DNA of 64,000 bases, taken from positions 1 through 64,000 of the forward strand of contig JAZQHR010000103.1 of the NCBI GenBank assembly GCA_045540695.1, given 5' to 3'. This document shows, piece by piece, positions 48,883 to 57,755 of this stretch (positions are counted from its first letter, which is position 1; every line of letters starts with the position of its first letter). Source of the stretch: JAZQHR01 sp045540695. Its GTDB lineage: Bacteria; Bacillota; Clostridia; UMGS1810. Below the pieces are notes generated by a model. It saw only the letters and a list, made by a program, of their open reading frames with translations. It searched no databases and was not told where the DNA came from. A program made the position numbers and the translations under genes.

Positions 48883-49228
48883 GCGAGCAAGCCGGATAGT
48901 CGCATGTATAGTGCCGAAAGGCCGTACATGAGGAAAGTCCGAGCATCATAGGGCAGGGTGCCGGGTAACGCCCGGTGGAGGCGACTCTAAGGATAGTGCA
49001 ACAGAAAAAAACCGCCGTTTTTTAACGGTAAGGGTGAAAAGGCGAGGTAAGAGCTCACCGTGGGCTGGGTGATCAGTCTGACGTGTAAACCCCACTTGAT
49101 GCAACACCGTATAGAGAGGAATATATGTTGGCCCGACATTCCTCGGGTAGGTGGCTTGATATGTGCAGTAATGTACATACTAGATAGATGGCTATTCAAG
49201 ACAGAACTCGGCTTATAGACTTGCTCGC
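48883..49228 (+). rRNA. rnpB: RNase P RNA (catalytic RNA, not rRNA; nearest listed type would be ncRNA)
   Basis: Helix P1 closes the molecule: GCGAGCAAG (48883-48891) with CTTGCTCGC (49220-49228). Conserved core segments are GAGGAAAGTCCGAGC (P4 side), a ACAGAAA...ACCGCC block, GGTAAGGGTGAAA, and AGACAGAACTCGGCTTATAG near the 3' end. This RNA cleaves 5' leaders from pre-tRNAs. The type label is set to an RNA class; the biological call is RNase P RNA. Fold class (A or B) was not worked out. Confidence 0.6.
48883..49228 (+). ncRNA. rnpB: RNase P RNA component
   Basis: This entry holds the correct class for the same RNA. A 346-base catalytic RNA lies between nif3 and dut. P1 is GCGAGCAAG/CTTGCTCGC; the universally conserved GAGGAAAGTCC, ACAGAA and the 3' AGAACTCGGCTTA are all present in order. 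A strong promoter ends 7 bases upstream. RnpA protein is encoded elsewhere. It has its own start signal and no obvious T-rich terminator before the dut ribosome site at 49241-49246, so some read-through into dut is possible. Confidence 0.96.
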
Positions 49229-49254
49229 AACTTTATTTTTGGAGGGAATTTAAA

Positions 49255-49695
49255 ATGCAAAAAGTAAATATAAAAAAACTACATAAAGATGCCGTAATTC
49301 CGACTTATGGCTCAAAGAATGCAGCAGGAGCAGATTTATATGCATGTATAGATGAGGCTGTAGAAATATTACCTGGCGAAACAAAAATGATCCCAACAGG
49401 ATTATCTATGGAAATTCCTATTGGGTATGCGGGATTTATATACGCACGAAGCGGACTTGCTTCAAAAAGAGGCTTAGCTCCTGCAAATAAGGTTGGTGTG
49501 GTTGATTCGGATTATCGTGGTGAATTTATGGTTGCACTTCATAACCATTCTAATGAAAAACAGTCAGTTGAACCTAAAGAAAGAATTGCACAACTTGTTA
49601 TAGCCCCACATTTAACAGTAATGTTTAATGAGGTCGAGGAGTTAACTGACACTGAACGCGGAAGCGGTGGATTTGGTTCTACCGGTACAAAATAA
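49255..49695 (+). CDS. dut: dUTP diphosphatase (chromosomal copy)
   Basis: 146 residues with all five dUTPase motifs: AAGADLYACI, ARSGLASKRG, GVVDSDYRGE, EPKERIAQLV and GSGGFGSTG. It hydrolyses dUTP to dUMP. TGGAGGG precedes ATG 49255, and a strong terminator follows. It differs at many positions from the element copy at 19204, so the two are not a recent duplication. Confidence 0.95.
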   Translation: MQKVNIKKLHKDAVIPTYGSKNAAGADLYACIDEAVEILPGETKMIPTGLSMEIPIGYAGFIYARSGLASKRGLAPANKVGVVDSDYRGEFMVALHNHSNEKQSVEPKERIAQLVIAPHLTVMFNEVEELTDTERGSGGFGSTGTK

Positions 49696-49712
49696 TAATT
49701 GTTAAAGCTATT

Positions 49713-49747
49713 AACAGCACAAAAGTTTTTGCTTTTGTGCTGTTTTT
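49713..49747 (+). terminator. Strong rho-independent terminator after dut
   Basis: AACAGCACAAAAG (49713-49725) pairs over 13 bases with CTTTTGTGCTGTT (49732-49744), followed by a T run. Confidence 0.93.
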
Positions 49748-49811
49748 TTGTTATATATCTAAACTTATACTCATATATATATTTATATATCTATAATCAA
49801 AGGTGATACTT

Positions 49812-50711
49812 ATGAAAGAAGGCATAATAAGATATTTTCCGTCAAAAATTCAAAAAGCATTATCAAGTATTGATGATGTTTTGTGGAATAAGATAGAAGA
49901 AATTCGTTTAGGGGTAGGAAAACCAATTTTAGTTTGTACAAATGAAAATATATATTACTTAAAAGAAGATAATACCATAAGTGACAAGTTTTGCGAAAGA
50001 AATATGATATTATCGGAAAAAGAAATAAACTGCATATTAGAGCTTATAACTGATGGCTCAGTATATGCTGTAAGTGAAAAAATCAAAAATGGATATATCA
50101 CGCTTCCTGGCGGACATAGAGTAGGGATTGCAGGAACTGGTGTTATTGCCGATAATAAAATACAGCATATAAAAGATATATCAAGCCTTAATTTTAGAAT
50201 ATGCCGCGAAATTATAGACGTATCTACGGAGATTATTCCCTTTATTTATAATAATAACATTTTGAAAAATACACTTATAATTGGTCCGCCCAAAAGCGGA
50301 AAAACAACATATCTTAGAGATATAGCAAGATTGCTTGGAAATGAGAAAAATCGATTAAAAGTCAGTATAGTAGATGAACGTGGCGAAATCGCATCTATGC
50401 ATAATAGATTTACCAATCATTCTATGGGAATATTTTGTGATGTGCTTGATTTTTGTCCTAAATCCAAAGGTATGATGCTTATGGTAAGAGCAATGTCGCC
50501 GGATGTGATAATTACTGATGAAATAGGTGTTGATGAAGATATAGATGCTATAAAAAATATCGCACGATGCGGAGTGAAGATAATTACAACAATACATGGC
50601 TATGATGACTCAGATATTCCAAGTGAGATAAAAAATTTATTTGAACTAAAAATCATCCTTAGCAATAGACACAAAACAGGTACAATAGAAAAAATAATAG
50701 AATGTAGGTGA
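49812..50711 (+). CDS. spoIIIAA: Stage III sporulation protein AA (ATPase)
   Basis: 299 residues from ATG 49812 with AAAGGTG upstream; the in-frame GTG 49803 overlaps that site. The ATPase motifs are IIGPPKSGKTTYLRDIARLL, SIVDERGEIAS and VIITDEIG. It resembles secretion ATPases and drives the SpoIIIA-SpoIIQ channel between mother cell and forespore. It starts the eight-gene spoIIIA operon. Confidence 0.95.
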   Translation: MKEGIIRYFPSKIQKALSSIDDVLWNKIEEIRLGVGKPILVCTNENIYYLKEDNTISDKFCERNMILSEKEINCILELITDGSVYAVSEKIKNGYITLPGGHRVGIAGTGVIADNKIQHIKDISSLNFRICREIIDVSTEIIPFIYNNNILKNTLIIGPPKSGKTTYLRDIARLLGNEKNRLKVSIVDERGEIASMHNRFTNHSMGIFCDVLDFCPKSKGMMLMVRAMSPDVIITDEIGVDEDIDAIKNIARCGVKIITTIHGYDDSDIPSEIKNLFELKIILSNRHKTGTIEKIIECR

Positions 50712-50717
50712 AATAAT

Positions 50718-51236
50718 TTGTTTAAAATTTTTGGCGTTATAATGATAATTTTTTCAACAACATACATAGGTTTTCTAAAGGCAAGTACATATAAAAACAG
50801 AATTTTGGAGCTTACTGAATTTCAAAAAGGATTTGAGTTATTTGAAACAGAGGTGCGTTTTACAAAGTCACCATTATGCACAGCGTTTTTAAATATAAGC
50901 AAAAATTTATCCGGTAATGTATCATTGATATTTAAACAATTTTCAGAAGAATATCTAGATACAAATGGCGAAAGTGCAAATGAAATATGGGACAAGGTTA
51001 TCGATAATAACATAAAAAATCTAAATTTAGTAAGTAACGATTTAAGCATTATAAAAGACTTTGGAATATGTCTTGGAACTTTTGATGAAGAAGGACAGCT
51101 TGAGAGTGTTTCATCTATAATTAAAAGACTTTCATCGCATCAAGATAGTGTCACAGTATTGTGTGAGAAAAATTCAAAACTGTATCAAAGTCTTGGTGTA
51201 TATTCAGGGATACTTGTATCGGTACTATTATTTTAA
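50718..51236 (+). CDS. spoIIIAB: Stage III sporulation protein AB
   Basis: 172 residues from TTG 50718. An N-terminal membrane segment (FGVIMIIFSTTYIGFLKAS) is followed by a helical domain with GFELFETEVRFTKSPL, a family landmark, and a C-terminal membrane segment (LGVYSGILVSVLLF). It is similar to type II secretion GspF-like parts and works in the feeding-tube channel. It follows spoIIIAA after 6 bases. Confidence 0.93.
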   Translation: MFKIFGVIMIIFSTTYIGFLKASTYKNRILELTEFQKGFELFETEVRFTKSPLCTAFLNISKNLSGNVSLIFKQFSEEYLDTNGESANEIWDKVIDNNIKNLNLVSNDLSIIKDFGICLGTFDEEGQLESVSSIIKRLSSHQDSVTVLCEKNSKLYQSLGVYSGILVSVLLF

Positions 51237-51254
51237 CAACGGAGGATAATTAAA

Positions 51255-51449
51255 ATGGAGGTAGATTTGATTTTCAAAATCGCAGCAATAGGCATAGTAA
51301 TTGCTGTTTTACATATTATTTTGGAAAATTCGGGTCGAAAAGAGCAAGCAATGATGACAACTCTGGCAGGTCTTATAGTTGTTCTCCTAATGGTAGTTCA
51401 GCAAATTAGTCTCCTTTTTGAAACTATAAAGTCTATATTTAATTTTTAG
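51255..51449 (+). CDS. spoIIIAC: Stage III sporulation protein AC
   Basis: 64 residues, the usual size. Two membrane segments: IFKIAAIGIVIAVLHIIL and MTTLAGLIVVLLMVVQQI, joined by ENSGRKEQA. It is a small membrane part of the SpoIIIA complex, related in sequence to SpoIIIAD. CGGAGGA precedes ATG 51255. Confidence 0.94.
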   Translation: MEVDLIFKIAAIGIVIAVLHIILENSGRKEQAMMTTLAGLIVVLLMVVQQISLLFETIKSIFNF

Positions 51450-51460
51450 GCGGGTTATTT

Positions 51461-51841
51461 ATGGATATTTATAAAATTGTAGGTATAGCTGTAATAGCAA
51501 CCATTCTTGCAACACTATTAAAGTCCCAAAAGAAAGAAATTGCTATTATATTAAGCATTGCCACCGGACTTGTTATATTACTTTATGTTTCATTATATCT
51601 CAATAATGTTATTGACACTGTTTTAGAAATATCTTCAAGAGTAAATCTTGATTTATCATTTGTAAAAATTATACTAAAAATAATCTCAATATCGTACATT
51701 TGTGAGTTTGGATCACAAATTTGCAAAGATGCAGGTGAATCGTCTATTGCATCAAAGGTTGAGCTTGCAGGCAAGGTGATAATTATTTATATTTCAACAC
51801 CTATAATAACATCACTGCTTAATATACTTTCAGATTTCTAA
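51461..51841 (+). CDS. spoIIIAD: Stage III sporulation protein AD
   Basis: 126 residues. Membrane segments: IVGIAVIATILATLLKSQ, IATGLVILLYVSLYL and a third near 100-118; the middle has EFGSQICKDAGESSIASKVEL, a family landmark. It forms part of the SpoIIIA membrane platform. It follows spoIIIAC after 11 bases with GGCGGGT as a weak ribosome site. Confidence 0.93.
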   Translation: MDIYKIVGIAVIATILATLLKSQKKEIAIILSIATGLVILLYVSLYLNNVIDTVLEISSRVNLDLSFVKIILKIISISYICEFGSQICKDAGESSIASKVELAGKVIIIYISTPIITSLLNILSDF

Positions 51842-51858
51842 TAAACGAGGAAACCAAA

Positions 51859-52995
51859 ATGAGAAAATTTGTGTGCATTATTATATTTGTTATATATGTT
51901 ATTACGCCTATATATATACGTGCAGAAAGCACTGTAAGCGAACAGTATAATGAAATGAACCTTGATAAAATAATTGATATATCAAGTGAATATACTGATG
52001 AAAATATTTCTCTGGAATATATTGCAGACAGACTTATGAAGGGCGAAAATTTCATAAATTTCAATTCAGTATTTGGAAGAATATTAAGTATTATCGCAAA
52101 TGAAATTCACTTAAATATCAACCTCATAATATCGTTAATTATTCTTGCTATAGTATCTGCAATACTGACCAATCTACAAAGTGCTTATGAAAATAGCGGT
52201 GTATCTGAGGTAACATTTTTAGCATGTTATTCAATATTTGTAATACTAACAATAAGCGGATTTTATGAATGCGCAAAGCTTGCAGGTAAAGTAATAACCG
52301 ACCAAACTTTATTTATGAAAATGACTCTTCCTACATACATAAGCCTTATGATTGCTACAGGAAATATAGCAGTAGCCGGTACTATGGAACCTATTTTTTT
52401 GTTTTTAGTGCATACAATAAGTAATGTGATAGATAAAGTATTATTACCTCTTGTGTTCTGGATAAGCATCTTATCTATAATAAATAATTTTTCAGGCAGA
52501 TTTCACGTAACGAAGCTTATACAATTTTCCAGACAAGCAGTCACTTGGGCTATGGCAGCTATGATTACTTTTTTTGTAGGCACAATGAGTATGTCGGGAA
52601 TAACCTCGTCTATGACTGATGGTGTAGCACTTAGAACTATGAAATATGCTGTAGGAAGATTCGTTCCGGTTGTTGGTAGTATATTAACTGATTCTATTGA
52701 TACCGTTATAACGTCTACATTAGTTGTAAAAAACGCTATAGGCGTACTAGGTGTAATAGTTATTATAATAATATGCATTTCACCAATAATAAAACTACTA
52801 CTTCTTACAATGATGTATAAGCTTACCGCAGGCATTTTAGAGCCTATATCTGATAAACGAATAGTTGGAATAATAAGCAACATAGGAGAGGGAATATCCC
52901 TATTATTTATTATGGTTTTTTCAGTCACAATAATGTTTATTATTTCTATCACAACTGTAGTAGGATTTGGAAATATTACTTCAATGATAAAGTAG
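51859..52995 (+). CDS. spoIIIAE: Stage III sporulation protein AE
   Basis: 378 residues. A signal-like N-terminus (FVCIIIFVIYVITPIYIRA) is followed by a soluble stretch and about seven membrane segments. Landmarks include LAGKVITDQTLFMKMTLPTY, AVGRFVPVVGSILTDSIDT and the late VVGFGNITSMIK. It is the largest membrane protein of the SpoIIIA channel. ACGAGGA precedes ATG 51859. Confidence 0.94.
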   Translation: MRKFVCIIIFVIYVITPIYIRAESTVSEQYNEMNLDKIIDISSEYTDENISLEYIADRLMKGENFINFNSVFGRILSIIANEIHLNINLIISLIILAIVSAILTNLQSAYENSGVSEVTFLACYSIFVILTISGFYECAKLAGKVITDQTLFMKMTLPTYISLMIATGNIAVAGTMEPIFLFLVHTISNVIDKVLLPLVFWISILSIINNFSGRFHVTKLIQFSRQAVTWAMAAMITFFVGTMSMSGITSSMTDGVALRTMKYAVGRFVPVVGSILTDSIDTVITSTLVVKNAIGVLGVIVIIIICISPIIKLLLLTMMYKLTAGILEPISDKRIVGIISNIGEGISLLFIMVFSVTIMFIISITTVVGFGNITSMIK

Positions 52996-53003
52996 GTGAA
53001 AAG

Positions 53004-53456
53004 ATGGAATATATAAAGGCATACTTTTTAAGCATTATAACCGTAATTATATTTACAGTAATCATTGAAATACTTATGCCTAACAGCTCGTTTAGAAAAT
53101 ATATAAAACTTGTTCTGGGACTTTTGGTTATAATCGTTATGATAAATCCAATTACAAATCTAAAAGATGTTAGTGTATCTACATTTGAAGGTAGTGATGA
53201 GATTATTATGCTAGCAAAAGAATATGAAAACGTGCAGGAAAATCAAATAAATGAGGTTTTTTGTGAAAAATTAGAAAAGCAAATTTCAGATGATATACTT
53301 CAAAAATATAGTGAAAATATCAAAATTAGCGTTGAGGCAAATTACGAAGAGTTAACGTGCGTGTATATATCGAATGCATCGGTACATGCAAAAAATGACA
53401 TAAGGAATTATATTATAAATACATATAAGCCTAAAAACGTTGTAATAAACGGGTGA
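53004..53456 (+). CDS. spoIIIAF: Stage III sporulation protein AF
   Basis: 150 residues. Two membrane segments at the N-terminus (YFLSIITVIIFTVIIEIL; LVLGLLVIIVMINPI) with the family landmark LMPNSSFRKYIKLVLGL, then a soluble domain with EVFCEKLEKQIS. The soluble part resembles ring-forming domains of secretion systems. It follows spoIIIAE after 8 bases. Confidence 0.92.
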   Translation: MEYIKAYFLSIITVIIFTVIIEILMPNSSFRKYIKLVLGLLVIIVMINPITNLKDVSVSTFEGSDEIIMLAKEYENVQENQINEVFCEKLEKQISDDILQKYSENIKISVEANYEELTCVYISNASVHAKNDIRNYIINTYKPKNVVING

Positions 53457-53460
53457 TAAA

Positions 53461-53973
53461 ATGGAAAAACTCATTAACATTATAAAATTTAAAATGAATA
53501 AAAAATATTTATACATAATACTAATATTAGGAGTAGCATTAATGCTTGCTTCGGGATTTAAAGTCAAAGAAAAGCCTGAAAGCGAAGTTAAATCAGAAAG
53601 TACTGAATATATCGAAACACTCAAAATGGAAGAAAGACTTGAAAATATCTTATCAAAGATTGACGGAGTAGGAAGTGTAAACGTAATGATAACATACGAT
53701 ACTTCTCCAGAAAAAATTGCCGTATCAAATGATAAGATTTCAACAAAAAAGGAAGATGAAAATATTGAAAAAGAAGTTGTAATGAAAAGTAATGGTTCAA
53801 ACAAAGAGCCTTTTATATCAAAAGAGATTAAACCATTAGTAAGAGGAGTGCTAATAGTTGCTGAGGGAGCGGAAAATTCCAGCACACGAATTAACCTAAT
53901 AAGAGCAGTTTCGTCAGTTCTCGATGTGACAGTTAATAAAGTTGAAGTATTACCTAAAAATAAGGAGGAATAA
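53461..53973 (+). CDS. spoIIIAG: Stage III sporulation protein AG
   Basis: 170 residues. One membrane segment (about 15-33, YLYIILILGVALMLASGF), then an extracellular domain: LKMEERLENILSKIDGVGSV, MITYDT, IKPLVRGVLIVAEGA and VLDVTVNKVEVL. The domain forms a ring in the channel across the intermembrane space. It starts four bases after the spoIIIAF stop. Confidence 0.94.
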   Translation: MEKLINIIKFKMNKKYLYIILILGVALMLASGFKVKEKPESEVKSESTEYIETLKMEERLENILSKIDGVGSVNVMITYDTSPEKIAVSNDKISTKKEDENIEKEVVMKSNGSNKEPFISKEIKPLVRGVLIVAEGAENSSTRINLIRAVSSVLDVTVNKVEVLPKNKEE

Positions 53974-53975
53974 AG

Positions 53976-54479
53976 ATGATGGTGTTTAACAGAAAACAAA
54001 TTATTGCAGGAGCACTTGTTGTTATGATAGGACTTGCAGGATATTTAAACTATATGTATGATTCAGAGAGTGTAGACGTAAATTCTGAAGAAGTAGAAAC
54101 GTCGAATATTGGGCAGGTACAAATGGTTAGCAGTACAAAAGATTACTTTTCAAATTGCAGAGTAAACAGAGATACCTCGCGTGCAAAAGCGGTTGATCTG
54201 CTTAAAGATACAATTTCTAACGAAAACGTAAGCGAGCAAACAAAAAACGATGCACAAAAACAGCTTATTGAAACTGCTAAAAATATCGAAAAGGAAGAAG
54301 ACATAGAAAGTATAATTATCGCTAAAGGTTTTGAAGATGCTGTAGTATTTATAAATGGTGAATCAGTTACAGTTACCGTTAAATCTCAGGGTCTAACAGC
54401 GGTTGATTCAGCTAAAATTAAAGACGTTGTTTTGGAATACATAAACACAAATAATATAAAAATAGTTGAAGTTGAATAA
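53976..54479 (+). CDS. spoIIIAH: Stage III sporulation protein AH
   Basis: 167 residues. An N-terminal membrane segment (QIIAGALVVMIGLAGYLNYM) precedes a ring-forming YscJ/FliF-like domain: KDYFSNCRVNRDTSRAKAVD, then GFEDAVVFINGESVTVTVKS and DVVLEYINTNNIKIVEVE. It interacts with SpoIIQ across the two membranes around the forespore. The -35 of the next gene's promoter overlaps its last codons. Confidence 0.95.
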   Translation: MMVFNRKQIIAGALVVMIGLAGYLNYMYDSESVDVNSEEVETSNIGQVQMVSSTKDYFSNCRVNRDTSRAKAVDLLKDTISNENVSEQTKNDAQKQLIETAKNIEKEEDIESIIIAKGFEDAVVFINGESVTVTVKSQGLTAVDSAKIKDVVLEYINTNNIKIVEVE

Positions 54480-54494
54480 GAAATATGATATAAT
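54466..54494 (+). promoter_or_regulatory. Promoter of the Asp23 gene
   Basis: TTGAAG (54466-54471) and TATAAT (54489-54494) with a 17-base spacer. It would separate vegetative expression of the Asp23 gene from the sporulation operon. Confidence 0.65.
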
Positions 54495-54537
54495 ATAAAA
54501 AACATAAATTGTTTGTGTTGCTAAGGAGGAAAATATC

Positions 54538-54942
54538 ATGGATAATAAAGCAAATGAAATAATGGAAGCTACTGGAAATGTTAAGATTTCCGATGAAGTT
54601 ATTGCTACAATAACACATGTTGCGGTATCAGAAATAAAAGGTGTTTCCGGAATGAGCGGAAGCTTTGCCGGTGATATTGCACAAATGCTTGGCAAAAAGA
54701 ATATGACTAAGGGTGTAAAGGTAGATTTAAAAGAAAACAGTGTTACACTTGATTTAAATGTAATAATTGAATACGGAGTAAAAATTCCGGAGGTGGCTTG
54801 GGAGATTCAGGAATCGGTTAAAAAAGCTATTGAATCTATGACAGGCCTTGACGTAGAAAAGGTAAATATCCACGTAGTAGGAATAGATATTCCAAAAATT
54901 GAAGAAAAATCAACCGATTCTGACGAAAATATTAGCGAATAA
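54538..54942 (+). CDS. Asp23/YqhY-family envelope stress protein
   Basis: 134 residues. The Asp23 domain reads GNVKISDEVIATITHVAVSE, then VDLKENSVTLDLNVIIEYGV and VNIHVVGIDIPKIEEKS. YqhY-type proteins are abundant, cytoplasmic, and linked to fatty-acid synthesis control and envelope homeostasis. AAGGAGG precedes ATG 54538. A terminator follows. The order yqhY-nusB is widely conserved in Firmicutes. Confidence 0.93.
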   Translation: MDNKANEIMEATGNVKISDEVIATITHVAVSEIKGVSGMSGSFAGDIAQMLGKKNMTKGVKVDLKENSVTLDLNVIIEYGVKIPEVAWEIQESVKKAIESMTGLDVEKVNIHVVGIDIPKIEEKSTDSDENISE

Positions 54943-54945
54943 TTA

Positions 54946-54990
54946 AAATAAATCCTGTTTTTTATAAAAACAGGGTTTATTTTTTTATTT
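54946..54990 (+). terminator. Rho-independent terminator after the Asp23 gene
   Basis: AAATAAATCCTGTTTTT (54946-54962) pairs with AAAAACAGGGTTTATTT (54966-54982) with one G-T pair, followed by a T-rich tract. TATAAT at 54999-55004 may be the -10 box of a promoter for nusB. Confidence 0.85.
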
Positions 54991-55039
54991 TTTTGTAGTA
55001 TAATAAAATAAATATACATATAATTCCGGAGGATTACAA

Positions 55040-55465
55040 ATGAGCAGAAAAAAAGCCAGAGATAATGCTTTTAAATTGATATTTGAAGTACCTTTCTTTA
55101 ATAATGATTTTCTAAGCAGAATTGATATTTTCAATGAAATAAAAGAAGATAATCTTACAGAAAATGATATTAACTATATCACATCATCAGTTACTGCTTG
55201 TTATGAAAATATAGAAAAAATTGACCACATTATAAGTAGCAATCTAAAAAACTGGACTATTGACAGAATTCCGAACGTGTCTAAGGCTATAATGCGACTA
55301 GCTGTGTGCGAAATGCTGTACATAGATGATGTACCATATCAGGTAGCTGTAAATGAAGCTATAGAGCTTGCTAAGGTTTATGGTGACGATGATTCACCTT
55401 CATTTATAAACGGCGTTCTTGCAAGTATAATAAAGTCTGAAAATATAGAAGGAAATGTAAAATAA
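55040..55465 (+). CDS. nusB: Transcription antitermination factor NusB
   Basis: 141 residues. RKKARDNAFKLIFEV at the start, NWTIDRIPNVSKAIMRLAVCE and VAVNEAIELAKVYGDDDSPSF near the end are the NusB landmarks. It binds boxA RNA with NusE in rRNA antitermination. CGGAGGA precedes ATG 55040. It is coupled directly to xseA: the next ATG follows its stop without a gap. Confidence 0.95.
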   Translation: MSRKKARDNAFKLIFEVPFFNNDFLSRIDIFNEIKEDNLTENDINYITSSVTACYENIEKIDHIISSNLKNWTIDRIPNVSKAIMRLAVCEMLYIDDVPYQVAVNEAIELAKVYGDDDSPSFINGVLASIIKSENIEGNVK

Positions 55466-56662
55466 ATGGCTGTTATTACTGTTAGTCAATTAAATAATTA
55501 CATGAAACGTTTTGTAGACAGCAATGTTCATCTTAGTAAGCTTTGGGTAAAAGGCGAGATTTCCAATTACAAAAAGCATTATACGGGTCACATTTATATG
55601 ACCCTAAAAGATGAAACAAGTGTTATTAAAGCTGTAATGTTTAAAGGAAGCGCCGCATCACTTATGTTTGAGCCTGATAATGGTATGAAGGTTATTGCAT
55701 GTGGTAAAGTGGCAGTATTTGAGCGTGATGGACAATATCAGCTATATGTTGAAAGCATGGTACCCGATGGTGTAGGGGAGCTTCATATAGCCTATGAGCA
55801 GCTTAAAGAAAAGCTGGAGAAAAAAGGGTATTTCGATGAATCAAGAAAGAAAAAAATCCCTCGTTATCCACAAAACATTGGCGTTATCACATCTCCAACA
55901 GGCGCTGCTATAAGAGATATATTAAACGTACTTACAAGACGATATCCGGTTGCTAATATTTATATATATCCCGCTCAGGTTCAGGGAATAGGGGCAAGCT
56001 CTACAATTGTAGATGGAATAAATACATTTAATAATTTAGATAATGTTGATGTTATTATCACAGGACGTGGCGGTGGTTCGATAGAGGATTTATGGGCGTT
56101 TAACGAGGAAAACGTAGCAGACGCTATATATAATTCGCATATTCCAATTATTTCTGCTGTTGGTCACGAAACAGATTTTACAATAGCTGACTTTGTAGCA
56201 GATTTAAGAGCTCCTACACCTTCTGCCGGAGCAGAGCTTGCTGTTCCTGATATATTGGAGCTTAAAAATAAGCTTAGTACAACAAAATCAACATTGTCTG
56301 TCTTATTGACAAACAAATACTCATTAAAGAGAAAAGAACTTGAAAACATTATGTCCAAAAAAGTATTTTCAAATCCTGAATCTTTAGTAGAAGACAGAAA
56401 GCTCGAACTGGATAATATATCAGATAAAATCCTGACATTATTTGAAAATAAAGTTGATAAGTGTAAAACTACATTGATAGGAAGCACTACAAAGCTTGAG
56501 GCACTTAATCCGCTTGCTGTGTTGAATAGAGGATTTTCAATAATCAGCCTCGATAATCATCCGGTAAAAAGCATAAAAAATATACATATTGATGACGATG
56601 TGGAAGTCAGATTAGTTGACGGAACTGCTAAATGCAAAGTAACAGATTTAACGGAGGAATAA
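55466..56662 (+). CDS. xseA: Exodeoxyribonuclease VII large subunit
   Basis: 398 residues. An N-terminal OB fold (LWVKGEISNYKKHYTGHIYM) is followed by the catalytic domain: IGVITSPTGAAIRDI, ITGRGGGSIEDLWAFNEE and SAVGHETDFTIADFVADLRAPTP (split here for length) and then a coiled-coil and C-terminal part. With XseB it degrades single-stranded DNA to short oligonucleotides. It follows nusB directly and precedes xseB by 2 bases. Confidence 0.95.
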   Translation: MAVITVSQLNNYMKRFVDSNVHLSKLWVKGEISNYKKHYTGHIYMTLKDETSVIKAVMFKGSAASLMFEPDNGMKVIACGKVAVFERDGQYQLYVESMVPDGVGELHIAYEQLKEKLEKKGYFDESRKKKIPRYPQNIGVITSPTGAAIRDILNVLTRRYPVANIYIYPAQVQGIGASSTIVDGINTFNNLDNVDVIITGRGGGSIEDLWAFNEENVADAIYNSHIPIISAVGHETDFTIADFVADLRAPTPSAGAELAVPDILELKNKLSTTKSTLSVLLTNKYSLKRKELENIMSKKVFSNPESLVEDRKLELDNISDKILTLFENKVDKCKTTLIGSTTKLEALNPLAVLNRGFSIISLDNHPVKSIKNIHIDDDVEVRLVDGTAKCKVTDLTEE

Positions 56663-56664
56663 AA

Positions 56665-56895
56665 ATGAGCAAAAAAGAGATTTCATTCGAAGAAAACATA
56701 AAAAGACTTGAAGAAATTGTTACATTACTTGAGAAGGGCGAAACTCCTTTAGAGGAAAGTATGTCACTTTTCGAAGAAGGTGTTAAGCTAACTAACCAAT
56801 GTTTATCTATACTTGATAATGCAGAGCAAAAAATAAAATCACTTACCAAAAACGGTGAAAACATTGAAGAAAGCGACTTTGTATCGGAGGAATAA
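56665..56895 (+). CDS. xseB: Exodeoxyribonuclease VII small subunit
   Basis: 76 residues from ATG 56665, after GGAGGA. The sequence SFEENIKRLEEIVTLLEKGE and PLEESMSLFEEGVKLTNQC is the family signature of this helical-hairpin protein. It wraps the XseA coiled coil. The gene ends one base before the ispA ATG. Confidence 0.95.
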   Translation: MSKKEISFEENIKRLEEIVTLLEKGETPLEESMSLFEEGVKLTNQCLSILDNAEQKIKSLTKNGENIEESDFVSEE

Positions 56896-56896
56896 G

Positions 56897-57733
56897 ATGG
56901 ATTTTAACGTTGAATATAAAAAAAGAGTTAAAATTATAGATGAACATATTGAAAAATATCTAGAAAGCTTATCAGGCATTGATGACACACTCAAAGATGC
57001 ACTAAAATACTCTGTGTTAAATGGCGGAAAAAGAATACGTTCAATTCTCCTTACTGAATGTGCAAAGTTATTTAATGTAGATTATGATAAATCTCTTGAC
57101 TATGCAATGGCGATAGAATTTATTCACGCGTATTCACTTGTGCATGACGATTTACCTGCTATGGATAATTCTGATTTTCGCAGGGGTCAGCCAAGTTGTC
57201 ATAAAAAATATGGTGAAGCTATGGCAATATTGGTAGGAGATTCACTTTTGAACCTAGCGTTTGAGGTTATGGCAAATTCGTGTGATAACGAAAATTACAT
57301 AAAGGCAATGAGAAAAATTACGAATGCTTCCGGAATATTTGGTATGATAAACGGACAAGTGAATGACATTAAAATATCATCAAAAAAAGATGCCACAGAA
57401 AAAGAGCTTATATCGCTTATAGAGCAAAAGACCATGGCACTTATTCGAGCTTCTGTTGTAGCTGGTGCAATCATTGGTGGTGCAACAGATGATGAACTTC
57501 ATAAGCTTGATATGTATTCATATCACATGGGACTAGCATTTCAAATACGTGATGATATAGAAGATGAACAAGAAGATGTAGAAGAACATAATGATTGCCC
57601 TAATTTTCTTAACGTTCTTGGCAAAGAAAAGGCTATTTCAAGGCTTAACGAACATAAGATTAAATCAAATATGTATCTTGATAAATTTAATGATAATGAG
57701 TTTTTAAAGCAACTCAACGAATATTTATACTAA
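56897..57733 (+). CDS. ispA: Polyprenyl (farnesyl/geranyl) diphosphate synthase
   Basis: 278 residues from ATG 56897 with GGAGGA upstream. The first aspartate motif is HDDLPAMDNSDFRRGQPSCH, the second RDDIEDEQED; NGGKRIRSIL binds diphosphate. It condenses IPP with allylic diphosphates to geranyl/farnesyl diphosphate. The order xseA-xseB-ispA-dxs-tlyA is classic in Firmicutes and supplies isoprenoids. The second motif DDIED differs slightly from the usual DDILD. Confidence 0.94.
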   Translation: MDFNVEYKKRVKIIDEHIEKYLESLSGIDDTLKDALKYSVLNGGKRIRSILLTECAKLFNVDYDKSLDYAMAIEFIHAYSLVHDDLPAMDNSDFRRGQPSCHKKYGEAMAILVGDSLLNLAFEVMANSCDNENYIKAMRKITNASGIFGMINGQVNDIKISSKKDATEKELISLIEQKTMALIRASVVAGAIIGGATDDELHKLDMYSYHMGLAFQIRDDIEDEQEDVEEHNDCPNFLNVLGKEKAISRLNEHKIKSNMYLDKFNDNEFLKQLNEYLY

Positions 57734-57755
57734 TTTTTGAAAAGAGATTATTTTG

